A stretch of DNA of 64,000 bases, taken from an uncultured Bacteroidales bacterium (GTDB taxonomy: Bacteria; Bacteroidota; Bacteroidia; Bacteroidales; Bacteroidaceae). Below, piece by piece: positions 8,245 through 17,624 of this stretch. Location: NCBI GenBank assembly GCA_937898885.1, contig CALDKD010000041.1:60571-124570 (forward strand), read 5' to 3'. The notes beneath the pieces were generated by a model that worked only from the letters and a program-made list of their open reading frames with translations, was not told where the DNA came from and did no database searches. A program made the translations under genes and the position numbers. Each line of letters starts with the position of its first letter. Positions within the stretch are counted from its first letter, which is position 1.

Positions 8245-8906
8245 TATTTTCTCTTTTTAGTGCTTGTAAGCGAGTTATATACAACATCGGCAATTCTCTG
8301 CTGTCCCTCCTCGTTCGGATGGATGGTGTCGGGGAAGTACTCCCTGTGCCCCAGGAATGGTGTGTTCAGGTCTATCAGACTCAATCCTTCCTCTTCAGCC
8401 ACCTCTTTTATTATAGGGATGATGTTGCCGCTGATGATGCTGTCGTTGATGGCCCACGCGTGTCCCATCGCAGGGGTGGGGAGGCACAGCCATACCTCAG
8501 GCTTTGAGGGGAGCTCTCTGAAACTGTTTATCAGCAGCAGAAGGTCAGACTTGAAGTTCTGCCCGCAAATCCAGTTCTGGGGCTTGCTGTCGTTTGTTCC
8601 CAGCATTATGGTCACAATCTGTGGCTGGAATGCCTTTGCGTCCTGATATATCTGTTCTGACATGTAAGGCACGTCGCCGCAGTTCATAAGCGTTCTTCCG
8701 GAGATGCCGAAGTTACGCACGTCATATCCGCTTCCCAACAGAGAATCCAGCAGGGCAGGATATGTGTCGTGGTCACGGTCCGCAATGCCGTGGCCGAATG
8801 TGATGCTGTCGCCCACACAGGCTACTCTTACAGGCTCTTTCTGACAGCTCAGATACGCACAGATGGCAAAAGCCATGCAAATCAGTCTCGTAATACAGGT
8901 TTTCAT
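8244..8906 (-). CDS. SGNH/GDSL-type esterase lipoprotein
   Basis: A 220-residue secreted hydrolase of the SGNH superfamily. The N-terminus MKTCITRLICMAFAICAYLSC is a lipoprotein signal with a lipobox cysteine at about residue 21. The four catalytic blocks are present: GDSITFGHG (Ser nucleophile), a block II glycine in NFGISGRT, LGTNDSK (Asn) and DTIHPNEEG (Asp and His). Family members deacylate or deacetylate lipids or glycans (TesA-like esterases, acetylxylan esterases); the substrate cannot be assigned. It lies between the DAHP synthase gene (46-base gap) and the ABC ATPase (one-base overlap). Confidence 0.88.
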   Translation of the reverse strand: MKTCITRLICMAFAICAYLSCQKEPVRVACVGDSITFGHGIADRDHDTYPALLDSLLGSGYDVRNFGISGRTLMNCGDVPYMSEQIYQDAKAFQPQIVTIMLGTNDSKPQNWICGQNFKSDLLLLINSFRELPSKPEVWLCLPTPAMGHAWAINDSIISGNIIPIIKEVAEEEGLSLIDLNTPFLGHREYFPDTIHPNEEGQQRIADVVYNSLTSTKKRK

Positions 8907-8952
8907 ATTGTTTGCTATTTAGACACCGGTTTATATCAAATACTACACTCTT

Positions 8953-10044
8953 TTATCCTTTTTTTACGTTGTTGCCGTTTTGGACAATCTCAAGCTGCCT
9001 TCGGATGCTCTCCGTGTGTATGGCCTCGAATATTGTCTGGATGCACTGGCGTGAGATGCCCTGACTCTCTCCTCTGGCGCTAAGCGTGTTTACTATGTCG
9101 TTGTAGCGCTCGGACTGAAGCACAGTAAGGTTGTGCTCTTTCTTGAACTCTCCTATCTCGGAGGCAATCTCCATACGTTTGACAATGGTCTCAATCAGCT
9201 CTTTGTCGCATTGGTCTATTCTCTTGCGGTAAGAGCCCAGGTCGCAACTCTCACCGGCATCTGGCTCCTTGTGCGCGTTGAGTGTGGCACACATCTGCAC
9301 AAACTCATCGGGCGTGAGCTGCTGTCCGGCATCGCTCAAGGCACAGGATGGATTGATGTGAACCTCTATGAAGAGTCCGTCAGCGCTGAGATCGAGCGCT
9401 TGTTGCGACAGTTGGTGTACAAGACTCTTTTTCCCGCCCATATGGCTAGGGTCGCAGAGAATGGGCAGTTCCGGTATCCTTCTGCGCAGCTCTATCGGAA
9501 TCTGCCAATGCGGAGCGTTTCTGTATATGCTCTCTCCGTATGTGGGGAACCCACGATGTATGGCGGCCAGTCTCTTGATACCGGCCTTGTTCAGCCTTTC
9601 CAACGCTCCAATCCAAAGGTCAAGGTCGGGGCTTACCGGGTTCTTGACCAGAACCGGAATGTCGGTTCCGCGCAGACTGTCTGCTATATCCTGAACCGCA
9701 AACGGGTTGGCCGAGGTTCTGGCTCCCACCCACAGGATGTCGATGCCGGCTCTCAATGCCTCCTCAACGTGATGCGAGTTGGCCACCTCTGTGGTGACCT
9801 GCATTCCAGTCTCGGACTTAACTCTTCGCAACCATTCCAGCCCGGGTATTCCTATGCCCTCAAAGCATCCTGGCTTGGTTCTTGGCTTCCAGATGCCGGC
9901 GCGGAATATGCGTACTCCGGCATCTGCCAGGGCGCGTGCGGTCTGCATCACCTGCTGCTCTGATTCCGCACTGCAGGGGCCTGCTATCATTATGCGGTGC
10001 CGCTCAAAGTCTTTAAATGCCTGTATCGGCTCAATCTCCATCAT
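8953..10044 (-). CDS. Bifunctional DAHP synthase / chorismate mutase (AroQ type)
   Basis: Catalyses the first step of the shikimate pathway (PEP plus erythrose 4-phosphate to DAHP) and, in the same chain, chorismate to prephenate. Residues ~1-260 are a type I-beta DAHP synthase barrel: IMIAGPCSAESEQQ, GIWKPRTKPG, LWVGARTSANPFAVQ, LVKNPVSPDL, CDPSHMGG. Residues ~275-360 are an AroQ chorismate mutase with LGSYRKRIDQCDKELIETIVKRM and the loop LTVLQSERYNDIV. This order (synthase first) is the usual Bacteroidetes fusion; the mutase domain generally gives feedback control by prephenate. The start overlaps the recQ end by 14 bases (11 if the second Met at 10041 is used), so it is probably translated from the recJ-recQ transcript. 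Confidence 0.92.
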   Translation of the reverse strand: MMEIEPIQAFKDFERHRIMIAGPCSAESEQQVMQTARALADAGVRIFRAGIWKPRTKPGCFEGIGIPGLEWLRRVKSETGMQVTTEVANSHHVEEALRAGIDILWVGARTSANPFAVQDIADSLRGTDIPVLVKNPVSPDLDLWIGALERLNKAGIKRLAAIHRGFPTYGESIYRNAPHWQIPIELRRRIPELPILCDPSHMGGKKSLVHQLSQQALDLSADGLFIEVHINPSCALSDAGQQLTPDEFVQMCATLNAHKEPDAGESCDLGSYRKRIDQCDKELIETIVKRMEIASEIGEFKKEHNLTVLQSERYNDIVNTLSARGESQGISRQCIQTIFEAIHTESIRRQLEIVQNGNNVKKG

Positions 10045-11941
10045 TTTGATTGCTCACTGTTATTCTTCCCTCTTTGATTGAAATCTCCTCTTCCGCACAC
10101 ATATATTCAAGGACTTTATCTATATGCCCGCTTGGATAGGGCAGGGCGTAGATGTCTCTCTGGGAGTCAGGATGCCCTTCAATAGTGTCAAGTATGTCCG
10201 TGCGGATGCTTTTGTAGAGTCCTCTGCTGATGCCGGTACTATGTGCCTGCAGACAGATATCGCAACGTATGCAGGGCTTTGTTCTGCGCTCCCCGAAATA
10301 GTTGAGCAGCATCTCGCTTCTGCATCCGTTCTCTCTGGTGGCGTACTCTGTCATCGCTTTTATGCGCTCCTTGTACTCCTCTTTTCTAAGCTCATACACC
10401 TCAGGCTGGAAGTTCAGCATTGATGACTCAACCCTCGCACGGCTCCAGATTATCCGGGGAGTCTTGCGCGCGGGAACATATCTTACATATCCCATCCTGT
10501 CCAGATCGGTAAGCGTGGTGTAGAGAGTGTGCGCGTCTGTGCAGGCCCTCTCGCAAATGAGCTTCTCGTCTATGAAGGCCTGGCTTGTGAACACTCCGCT
10601 GTAAGTCCTCAGTATTATGCTGAGAATCTTTTCAGTTGTCTCATTCTCTGTTGTCAGTCTGTAGAGACTCTCACGGGTGGTGGTGAACTGAATGCGGGCT
10701 GAGAAATCCTCTTCCTCAACATATTCAATGTATCCCATCCGGGTAAGAATGCGAAGCGCGCTGTCAGTCTGAAGAACCGGCAGAGAGTATTGCTGGCAGA
10801 ATTCCGACAGGGAGAAGTCGAACGCGCATCCCGTACCGTCACCCACAGCCATTATGTGATAGTACGCCAGCTTGTCGTAAACCTTTCGTATGAAATCCTT
10901 CTCCGGAAATGCGTCGCTTACCCGCTTGCTGAGCTTCCTCTTGTCGCCAGGCGAGTGAAGCAGCACTGCGTACGATGTCTTCCCGTCGCGTCCGGCGCGT
11001 CCCGCCTCCTGGAAATAGGCCTCGGGGGAGTCCGGCATGTCAATGTGTACCACTATTCGTACATCCGGCTTGTCAATGCCCATTCCGAATGCGTTTGTGG
11101 CCACAATGATGCGGTATTTGTCCTCAGTCCACTCCTTCTGCCTGCGGTCCTTGATTATGTTGTCCAGACCGGCGTGATAATAGTCCGCGGTTATTCCCGC
11201 CTGCCTGAGGGCATCGGATATCTCCTTGGTCTCACGCCTGTTCCTTACATAGACTATTCCCGGGCCGCCCACTTTCTGAAGAATGGTGGTGAGCTCCTGC
11301 ATCTTGTTGTCGGTGTGCCGTACAATGTACCAGAGATTCCCGCGGTCGAAACTCATCCGGAAAAGGTTTTTCTCCTTGAATCCCAGCTTGTCCTGGATGT
11401 CGCCGGCTACTCTCGGTGTGGCGGTTGCCGTCAGCGCAAGCACCGGTACTCCGGGAAGGAGCTCGCGGATTCCGGCAATCTCAAGGTATGCCGGCCTGAA
11501 ATCATATCCCCACTGTGAGATGCAGTGAGCCTCGTCAACGGCTATCATCGATACCTTGATGTGCCTGAGCTTGGTCTGGAAAAACTCAGTGGAGAGTCTT
11601 TCTGGAGATACATACAGGAACTTGCATCCCCCAAACACGCAATCCTCCAGCGTCTCCACAATATCCTGGCGCCTCATACCGCTGAATATGGCCGCCGCAC
11701 GGATCCCGCGCTTTCTCAGGTTCTCAACCTGATCCTTCATAAGCGCGATAAGAGGTGTTATGACAATGCACACGCCCTCTTTTGTGAGAGCCGGAACTTG
11801 GAATGTGATGCTTTTGCCGCCACCTGTCGGCATCAGACCGAGGGTATCCCTGCCGCTGCCGATACTCTCTATGATATCGGCCTGTATTCCACGGAAACTG
11901 TCATAGCCCCAGTAGTGCCTGAGTATTTCCAGATATGTCAT
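10031..11941 (-). CDS. recQ: ATP-dependent DNA helicase RecQ
   Basis: A 3'-5' DNA helicase of 636 residues acting in recombination and replication-fork repair. The superfamily 2 core has motif I MPTGGGKS, motif II VDEAHCISQWGYDFRP (with the aromatic-rich loop), TATATPRV, and a helicase C half ending QEAGRAGRDG. A RQC region follows with the zinc cysteines around CRSEMLLNYFGERRTKPCIRCDIC and a winged helix. The chain ends in a further short winged-helix-like segment; a canonical HRDC domain is not obvious. Upstream is recJ (17-base gap), a natural partner because RecQ unwinding feeds RecJ resection in the RecFOR pathway. Confidence 0.94.
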   Translation of the reverse strand: MTYLEILRHYWGYDSFRGIQADIIESIGSGRDTLGLMPTGGGKSITFQVPALTKEGVCIVITPLIALMKDQVENLRKRGIRAAAIFSGMRRQDIVETLEDCVFGGCKFLYVSPERLSTEFFQTKLRHIKVSMIAVDEAHCISQWGYDFRPAYLEIAGIRELLPGVPVLALTATATPRVAGDIQDKLGFKEKNLFRMSFDRGNLWYIVRHTDNKMQELTTILQKVGGPGIVYVRNRRETKEISDALRQAGITADYYHAGLDNIIKDRRQKEWTEDKYRIIVATNAFGMGIDKPDVRIVVHIDMPDSPEAYFQEAGRAGRDGKTSYAVLLHSPGDKRKLSKRVSDAFPEKDFIRKVYDKLAYYHIMAVGDGTGCAFDFSLSEFCQQYSLPVLQTDSALRILTRMGYIEYVEEEDFSARIQFTTTRESLYRLTTENETTEKILSIILRTYSGVFTSQAFIDEKLICERACTDAHTLYTTLTDLDRMGYVRYVPARKTPRIIWSRARVESSMLNFQPEVYELRKEEYKERIKAMTEYATRENGCRSEMLLNYFGERRTKPCIRCDICLQAHSTGISRGLYKSIRTDILDTIEGHPDSQRDIYALPYPSGHIDKVLEYMCAEEEISIKEGRITVSNQNDGD

Positions 11942-11958
11942 AGCCCGTCAGGGTGGTG

Positions 11959-13689
11959 TTATTTCCCGAATGAGGTATCGCTTGGCTTGATGTTCTCTAT
12001 CTGCAGGATAGGGTGTCTTGGCCTGAAGTTGTCCTCCTCCAGAGTGTAGCAGATGTCGAATGAGCTTTTTGTCTTGATGAGGGACATATATTCGTTCTGA
12101 CCGAATGCGATGCCTTTTCTGGTGTTGTTCGTTCCGTCAATCAAGTCCAGCTGAATATGCTCGTGGCCACGGCCTACAACCTTGCTGCCTCCGTAATCAT
12201 ATACATTGCGCGTGCAGAACACAGGCTTGTGGTTTTCCGGACCAAAAGGCTGGAAACGCATAAGGTTCTTGAAGAAATCGGGCGTGATGTCCTTGAATGA
12301 GAGCTCCGCGTCAATGTCGATGGTGGCGCTGATCTGCTCCGGCTCAATGTGGGCCGCGACGAACTCCTCAAACCTCCGCGCAAACTCCGGCACATTCTCC
12401 ACTTTCATCGAGAGTCCGGCCGCATATGTGTGTCCTCCGAAATTCTCAAGAAGGTCTTTGCAGCTCTCGATGGCCTTATATACATCGAAACCGGCCACTG
12501 AGCGTGCCGAGCCTGTGGCCACATCGCCGGTCTTTGTGAGGACTACGGCCGGACGATAATAAATCTCCGTGAGGCGTGATGCTACAATTCCGATTACTCC
12601 CCGATTCCACTCCTCGTTGTAAAGCACGATGGAGCGACGCTCTGACAGGCTTTCCAATGAATCCACAATTTGGTTGGCCTCGGCGGTCATACGCTTGTCC
12701 TGCTCCTTGCGCTCCTCGTTGTGGTCGTTGATGTTGGCGGCCAGCTCAAGCGCCCTGGCGAAATCGGTCTCAACCATAAGGTCAACGGCCTCCTTGCCGC
12801 TGTAAAGGCGGCCGGACGCGTTCAGACGCGGGCCTATCTTGAAAATGATGTCGTTGATGGTAAGCTCCTTTCCGGTAAGCTTGCATACCTGCATTATGGC
12901 TCTCAGTCCGGTGCTTGGCTGAGTGTTGAGCCTTTGCAATCCGTAATATGTGAGCACGCGGTTCTCGCCCATTATCGGTACGATGTCTGATGCCGTGCTG
13001 ACGGCTACAAGGTCCAGCAACGGTATCAGTTCAGAGAAAGGCGTGCCGTTGCTCATGGCGAAGGCCTGCATGAACTTGAAGCCTACTCCACAGCCGGACA
13101 GATGGGGGAACGGGTATGTTGAGTCTGCCCGTTTGGCGTTCAGAATAGCCACGGCTGGCGGTAACTCATCGTCAGGTACGTGATGGTCGCAAACGATGAA
13201 ATCTATTCCTTTCCGCCTTGCATATGCTATCTCCTCAATTGCCTTGATTCCGCAATCGAGCACTATGACAAGCGACACGCCGGTCTCGAAAGCGTAGTCA
13301 ACACCCTGATGTGATACTCCGTAACCTTCGTGGTTGCGGTCTGGAATGTAGTAGTCCAGATTGGAGTATGAGCGTCTCAGGAAATTGTAGACCAAGGCGA
13401 CAGCCGTGGTTCCGTCAACATCATAATCTCCATAGACAAGAATCCTCTCGTTCCTCTCGATGGCCTTGTTCAGCCTCTCCACAGCGATGTCCATATCCAA
13501 CATCAACGATGGATCGTGCAACTCGCTCAGTTGTGGATTGAAGAATTTTCTTGCTTCATTTTCGTTTCTGATGCCTCTTTGTATCAGCAGTCTGCAGAGC
13601 AGGGGGCTTATGCCCATTGCGCGTGACAGCTCACGCGCTTCCTCGCGCAACTCCGATGTCGGGGGCACATAGTTCCATTTGAAGTTCAT
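11959..13689 (-). CDS. recJ: Single-stranded-DNA-specific exonuclease RecJ
   Basis: A 5'-3' single-strand exonuclease of 576 residues. The DHH phosphoesterase core shows YGDYDVDGTTA (motif I), LDCGIKA (motif II) and CDHHVPDDELP (motif III, DHH). The DHHA1 domain carries GRLYSGKEAVDLM, RGVIGIVASRL and the GSARSV/GGHTYAAGL glycine motifs. A C-terminal OB-fold segment (about residues 460-570) is typical of bacterial RecJ. It heads the recJ-recQ-DAHP synthase gene run and has its own TAnnTTTG element about 95 bases upstream. Confidence 0.94.
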   Translation of the reverse strand: MNFKWNYVPPTSELREEARELSRAMGISPLLCRLLIQRGIRNENEARKFFNPQLSELHDPSLMLDMDIAVERLNKAIERNERILVYGDYDVDGTTAVALVYNFLRRSYSNLDYYIPDRNHEGYGVSHQGVDYAFETGVSLVIVLDCGIKAIEEIAYARRKGIDFIVCDHHVPDDELPPAVAILNAKRADSTYPFPHLSGCGVGFKFMQAFAMSNGTPFSELIPLLDLVAVSTASDIVPIMGENRVLTYYGLQRLNTQPSTGLRAIMQVCKLTGKELTINDIIFKIGPRLNASGRLYSGKEAVDLMVETDFARALELAANINDHNEERKEQDKRMTAEANQIVDSLESLSERRSIVLYNEEWNRGVIGIVASRLTEIYYRPAVVLTKTGDVATGSARSVAGFDVYKAIESCKDLLENFGGHTYAAGLSMKVENVPEFARRFEEFVAAHIEPEQISATIDIDAELSFKDITPDFFKNLMRFQPFGPENHKPVFCTRNVYDYGGSKVVGRGHEHIQLDLIDGTNNTRKGIAFGQNEYMSLIKTKSSFDICYTLEEDNFRPRHPILQIENIKPSDTSFGK

Positions 13690-13784
13690 TATTTATATTG
13701 TTTTTTTCCTTTTTCATATTGAGTGTATTTATGGCCGGCTATGACTTGTGCGAGTACTGCGCCTTGTATGCCAATTTCAAAAAG

Positions 13785-13792
13785 CAAATATA
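13785..13792 (-). promoter_or_regulatory. Predicted -7 promoter element of the recJ operon
   Basis: TATATTTG on the minus strand, about 95 bases before the recJ ATG. It implies a 5' leader of roughly 90 bases (13690-13780); I see no strong hairpin or leader peptide in it. No clear -33 element. Confidence 0.5.
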
Positions 13793-13889
13793 ATCAAATA
13801 ATCCATACACGCATTTTATTTAATAAAAATTAATATTGAGATAATAATGATTCTTCTTAATTACGGCTGCTTGTAAGAGGGATTATTTG

Positions 13890-13897
13890 TATCTTTG
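13890..13897 (+). promoter_or_regulatory. Predicted -7 promoter element of the RidA/chorismatase-like gene
   Basis: TATCTTTG, an exact TAnnTTTG match ending 23 bases before the ATG at 13921. A TTG lies 16 bases upstream, slightly short of the usual -33 spacing. Confidence 0.6.
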
Positions 13898-13920
13898 CGT
13901 GGTTTTTTGAGGTTTACCAG

Positions 13921-15045
13921 ATGATTGTCGGAAAGACTGAGGTGCGTGTGCGCGAGTTCCAGCCAGCAGGTGGCGTCAGGGAATGCCATCTTGTGGTAAG
14001 GCTGAGATGCGGCGGACTGCCTTTCAGCGGGCAATGCCGCGAGCTGCTTGACGCGTATGACAGTGTGGTGGGACGCATGACGGATATGAATGCTGTCTTT
14101 GAGCGCTATTTCCTGAGCGATGCGGCCACACAGCAGGATGAGTTGGAGAAGATGCTCGGCGCAAGGAATTGTGCGGTGTCTGTCGTTGAGCAGCCCCCGC
14201 TTGACGGTACGAAAGTGGCGATGTGGGCTGTGCTGGTTGAGGGCGCGTCGCCAAAACGTCTTGATTCCGGAATCGTCGAGGTGTCGCATGGCTCATATAC
14301 GCACCTGCTGTCAGGCAGTATGACTGCCTCCGGCCGTGACTCGAAGGCTCAGGCCAAGGAATTGCTGGTTGATTATTCAGAGAGGATAGGAGAGGCCGGA
14401 TGTACTCTCTTTGACAATTGTGCGCGCACCTGGTTCTTTGTGCAGAATATCGATGTGAACTATTCCGGAGTAGTGACCGCCCGAAACGATGTCTTCAGCG
14501 CGCAGGGGCTTACAAACGATACTCATTTCATAGCTAGTACGGGAATAGGCGGAAGGACATCGGACAGAACGTCGCTTGTGATGATGGAGGCTTATTCCGT
14601 CAAAGGCCTGCAGCCTGGTCAGATGAGTTATCTGTACGCTTCCACACACCTCAACCGCACCAGCGAGTATGGCGTCAGCTTTGAGCGCGGGGCCAGGGTC
14701 GATTACGGAGACCGCCGTCACGTGTATATCTCCGGAACCGCAAGCATAGACAATTGCGGAAAGGTGCTTCATGTGGGAGATGTACGTCTTCAGACAGAGA
14801 GAATGCTGGAGAATGTGTCAAGACTGCTTGAGGAGGCCGGATGCTCGTTTGCGGACGTGGCCCATATCATTGTCTATCTGCGTGACATCGCTGACTATAG
14901 GACTGTAGAGGAGATTTTCGGACAGCGTTTCCACGAGATTCCGCTCGTGGTGCTGTACGCGCCGGTCTGCCGTCCGGGTTGGCTGATTGAGATGGAGTGC
15001 ATGGCCATAAGGGAGCAGGCTGATACGCGATACCCTGATTTGTAA
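13921..15045 (+). CDS. RidA-superfamily protein resembling chorismatase-like enzymes
   Basis: A 374-residue protein with a RidA/YjgF-like C-terminal half (about residues 240-365), including HVYISGTASID, VLHVGDVRLQTERMLENVSRLLEEAGCSFADVAHIIVYLRD and a closing VVLYAPVCRPGWLIEMECMA. The N-terminal half carries ARTWFFVQNIDVNYSGVVTARN and STGIGG. This whole-length layout resembles the chorismatase group (FkbO/Hyg5/XanB2), which hydrolyses or aromatises chorismate, rather than the small RidA imine deaminases. I cannot confirm chorismate-binding residues by eye, so the reaction is left open. Its stop is 15 bases before the epimerase start, so the two are likely co-transcribed. Confidence 0.7.
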   Translation: MIVGKTEVRVREFQPAGGVRECHLVVRLRCGGLPFSGQCRELLDAYDSVVGRMTDMNAVFERYFLSDAATQQDELEKMLGARNCAVSVVEQPPLDGTKVAMWAVLVEGASPKRLDSGIVEVSHGSYTHLLSGSMTASGRDSKAQAKELLVDYSERIGEAGCTLFDNCARTWFFVQNIDVNYSGVVTARNDVFSAQGLTNDTHFIASTGIGGRTSDRTSLVMMEAYSVKGLQPGQMSYLYASTHLNRTSEYGVSFERGARVDYGDRRHVYISGTASIDNCGKVLHVGDVRLQTERMLENVSRLLEEAGCSFADVAHIIVYLRDIADYRTVEEIFGQRFHEIPLVVLYAPVCRPGWLIEMECMAIREQADTRYPDL

Positions 15046-15060
15046 TTAATTGTTTGGAAT

Positions 15061-16098
15061 ATGAAGATACTGGTTACCGGTGCTGCCGGTTTTATCGGCT
15101 CAAGACTGGCTTTTATGCTGGCTGAGCGTGGCGATGTGGTGGTGGGTCTTGACAACATCAATGACTATTATGATGTGAGGCTCAAGTATGGACGTCTGGC
15201 GGAGTGCGGAATAAAGGTGCCGGGTGATGATTTTGTGGATGGAGCGTATGTCGCAAGCTCAGTACTTGAGAACTACTCGTTCATAAGAATGAGTCTCACA
15301 GACCGTGAGGCCCTTGACGCCCTTTTCAAGAGAGAGGGATTCCAGGTGGTGGTGAATCTTGCCGCTCAGGCCGGAGTCCGTTATTCCATAACTAATCCGT
15401 ATGCCTATCTGGACAGCAATCTGGTGGGCTTTATGAACATTCTGGAGTGCTGCCGGCACAATGATGTGGAATATCTTGTGTACGCGTCCTCAAGCTCGGT
15501 GTACGGAATGAACGACAAGGTCCCGTTCAGCGAGGATGACCGTGTTGATAATCCAGTCAGTCTGTATGCCGCCACAAAGAAAGCGAACGAGCTGATGGCC
15601 CATTCGTACAGCAAGCTTTACGGGCTGCCCACAACCGGACTTCGTTTCTTCACGGTCTATGGCCCGTGGGGACGTCCTGACATGGCGCCTATGCTCTTTG
15701 CGTCGGCAATCAGCAAGGGAGAGCCTATCAAGGTCTTCAACAACGGCAATATGAGCCGCGACTTCACGTTCGTGGATGATATAGTCCTTGGCACGATACA
15801 GGTTATTGACCACAGACCCGTGCCTTCCGCCTGCGCCGGCGGTGTGCCATATAAGGTGTATAACATCGGTTGCTCCAATCCGGTCAACCTGATGGACTTC
15901 ATAAACGAGATAGAGAACGCTCTGGGCGTAGAGGCGAGGAAGGTGTTCCTGCCTATGCAGCAGGGTGATGTGCTTAGGACGTATGCGGACACATCGCATC
16001 TGGAGAGCGAGGTCGGATACCGTCCTTCCACGACTCTTCACGACGGCATTGGAAAATTCATTGAGTGGTTCAAATCTGACAAAAATCCGCTCAAATAA
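15061..16098 (+). CDS. NAD-dependent sugar-nucleotide epimerase, likely UDP-glucuronate 4-epimerase
   Basis: A 345-residue short-chain (extended SDR) epimerase, probably interconverting UDP-glucuronate and UDP-galacturonate for surface polysaccharides. It has the NAD-binding VTGAAGFIGS at the N-terminus, GLDNINDYYDVRLKYGRL (characteristic of the UDP-glucuronate epimerase subgroup), NLAAQAGVRYSITNP, the catalytic SSSSVYG with Tyr-x3-Lys in YAATKKAN, and FFTVYGPWGRPDMA. Length and the YDVRLK motif separate it from GalE. It follows the RidA-like gene closely. A promoter for gdhA lies downstream. Confidence 0.87.
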   Translation: MKILVTGAAGFIGSRLAFMLAERGDVVVGLDNINDYYDVRLKYGRLAECGIKVPGDDFVDGAYVASSVLENYSFIRMSLTDREALDALFKREGFQVVVNLAAQAGVRYSITNPYAYLDSNLVGFMNILECCRHNDVEYLVYASSSSVYGMNDKVPFSEDDRVDNPVSLYAATKKANELMAHSYSKLYGLPTTGLRFFTVYGPWGRPDMAPMLFASAISKGEPIKVFNNGNMSRDFTFVDDIVLGTIQVIDHRPVPSACAGGVPYKVYNIGCSNPVNLMDFINEIENALGVEARKVFLPMQQGDVLRTYADTSHLESEVGYRPSTTLHDGIGKFIEWFKSDKNPLK

Positions 16099-16149
16099 TA
16101 AAAAATGCAAAATATCGTCAGATTTCTTGGAAGTTTGAATGACAAAAAG

Positions 16150-16157
16150 TAACTTTG
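16150..16157 (+). promoter_or_regulatory. Predicted promoter of gdhA
   Basis: TAACTTTG with a TTG at 16127-16129, 20 bases upstream, as expected for the Bacteroidetes -33/-7 pair. The implied leader to the gdhA ATG is about 70 bases, AT-rich, without an obvious hairpin. Confidence 0.65.
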
Positions 16158-16233
16158 CGACGGATTTTGATGGCAGAATAACACAAAATTCATAGGAATC
16201 GCAGAAAAATGTCATTTTAATAAAATATCGAAT

Positions 16234-17589
16234 ATGGACAAACAGGCGAAAAATTACGTTGAGAGTTTTATGGCAGAGGTCATTGCCAAGAACCCGGGTG
16301 AGAAAGAGTTCCATCAGGCTGTCCGCGAGGTAGTGGAGAGCGTAGCTCCTTACATTATGGCTTATCCTTATCTTCAGGAGCAGAAGATTATGGAGCGTAT
16401 CGTTGAGCCGGAGCGTGTCATCATGTTCCGCGTGCCTTGGATGGACGATCAGGGCGAGGTTCACGTAAACCGTGGCTTCCGTGTGCAGATGAACAGCGCC
16501 ATCGGACCGTATAAAGGCGGTATCCGTTTCCACTCAAGCGTAAACCTGAGCATTATGAAGTTTCTTGCATTTGAGCAGACTTTCAAGAACAGCCTTACCA
16601 CCCTTCCGATGGGCGGCGCCAAGGGCGGCTCGGACTTCAGCCCGCGTGGCAAGTCTGACGCAGAGGTTATGCGTTTCTGCCAGAGCTTTATGAACGAGCT
16701 CTATCGCCATATCGGTCCTGATACCGATGTTCCTGCCGGTGATATAGGTGTCGGCGGCCGTGAGGTAGGCTTTATGTTCGGTCAGTACAAGCGTCTGCGT
16801 GACGAGTGGACCGGAACATTTACCGGAAAGGGCCAGGGCTGGGGCGGAAGCCTTATGCGTCCGGAGGCTACCGGTTACGGTGCCTGCTACTTCGCACAGG
16901 CTATGCTCGCCACACGCGGCAAGAGCTTTGAGGGTCAGACCGTTCTTGTGTCAGGTTCGGGAAATGTGGCACAGCACGCTGCCGAGAAGGCAATGGAGCT
17001 TGGCGCAAAGGTCGTATCACTGTCTGACAGCGACGGCTCAATCTATGATCCGGATGGCTTTACCCCAGAGAAGATTGCATACGTGAAGAAACTCAAGAAT
17101 GTTATCCGTGGCCGTATCAAGGAGTATGTAAAGGAGTATCCTAACGCACAGTACTTTCCGGGCGAGCGTCCTTGGGGCATCAAGTGCGATATCGCAATGC
17201 CTTGCGCCACTCAGAATGAGATTGAGCTGGAGGATGCCAAGAAACTGGTTGCGAACGGTTGCTATTGCGTATGCGAGGGTGCCAATATGCCTACCACTCC
17301 GGATGCAATCGCATTGTTCCAGGGCGCCAAGATGCTTTACTCTCCCGGTAAGGCTTCCAATGCCGGTGGCGTAGCTACCTCAGGCCTTGAGATGTCACAG
17401 AACTCCATGCGTCTGAAATGGACCTCAGAGGAGGTTGACGAGAAGCTGCATCGCATTATGGCCGACATCCACGCCGCCTGTCTGAAGTATGGTACCGAGG
17501 AGGATGGATACATCAACTATGTAAAGGGCGCGAACATCGCCGGCTTCATCAAGGTGGCCAACGCCATGGTTGATCAGGGTCTCGTTTAA
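16234..17589 (+). CDS. gdhA: NADP-type glutamate dehydrogenase
   Basis: Hexameric glutamate dehydrogenase (451 residues), making glutamate from 2-oxoglutarate and ammonium. The substrate domain has PYKGGIRFHSSVN (substrate lysine) and LPMGGAKGGSDFSP (catalytic lysine); the dinucleotide domain has VLVSGSGNVAQHAAEKAMELGAKVVSLSDSDG. The serine after the beta2 strand (SDSDG rather than an acidic terminus) and the length are those of the small NADP-dependent hexameric class. It stands alone with its own promoter and a strong terminator directly downstream. Together with glnN at 31.7-33.9 kb it gives this window both main ammonium-assimilation enzymes. Confidence 0.95.
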   Translation: MDKQAKNYVESFMAEVIAKNPGEKEFHQAVREVVESVAPYIMAYPYLQEQKIMERIVEPERVIMFRVPWMDDQGEVHVNRGFRVQMNSAIGPYKGGIRFHSSVNLSIMKFLAFEQTFKNSLTTLPMGGAKGGSDFSPRGKSDAEVMRFCQSFMNELYRHIGPDTDVPAGDIGVGGREVGFMFGQYKRLRDEWTGTFTGKGQGWGGSLMRPEATGYGACYFAQAMLATRGKSFEGQTVLVSGSGNVAQHAAEKAMELGAKVVSLSDSDGSIYDPDGFTPEKIAYVKKLKNVIRGRIKEYVKEYPNAQYFPGERPWGIKCDIAMPCATQNEIELEDAKKLVANGCYCVCEGANMPTTPDAIALFQGAKMLYSPGKASNAGGVATSGLEMSQNSMRLKWTSEEVDEKLHRIMADIHAACLKYGTEEDGYINYVKGANIAGFIKVANAMVDQGLV

Positions 17590-17624
17590 TTGACTATTCT
17601 ATCTGCATTGACGATAGATATTTG

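Noticed and set aside
9133..9963. 276-codon plus-strand frame opposite DAHP synthase
   Set aside because: Antisense to a well-conserved enzyme; no motif.
16158..16233. Possible leader peptide or riboswitch before gdhA
   Set aside because: AT-rich with no convincing hairpin or biased short ORF.
15490..16533. 347-codon minus-strand frame opposite the epimerase and gdhA
   Set aside because: It is antisense to two clear enzymes, crosses the gdhA promoter, and its composition (His/Arg/Val-rich) is that of a mirror frame; no family motif.
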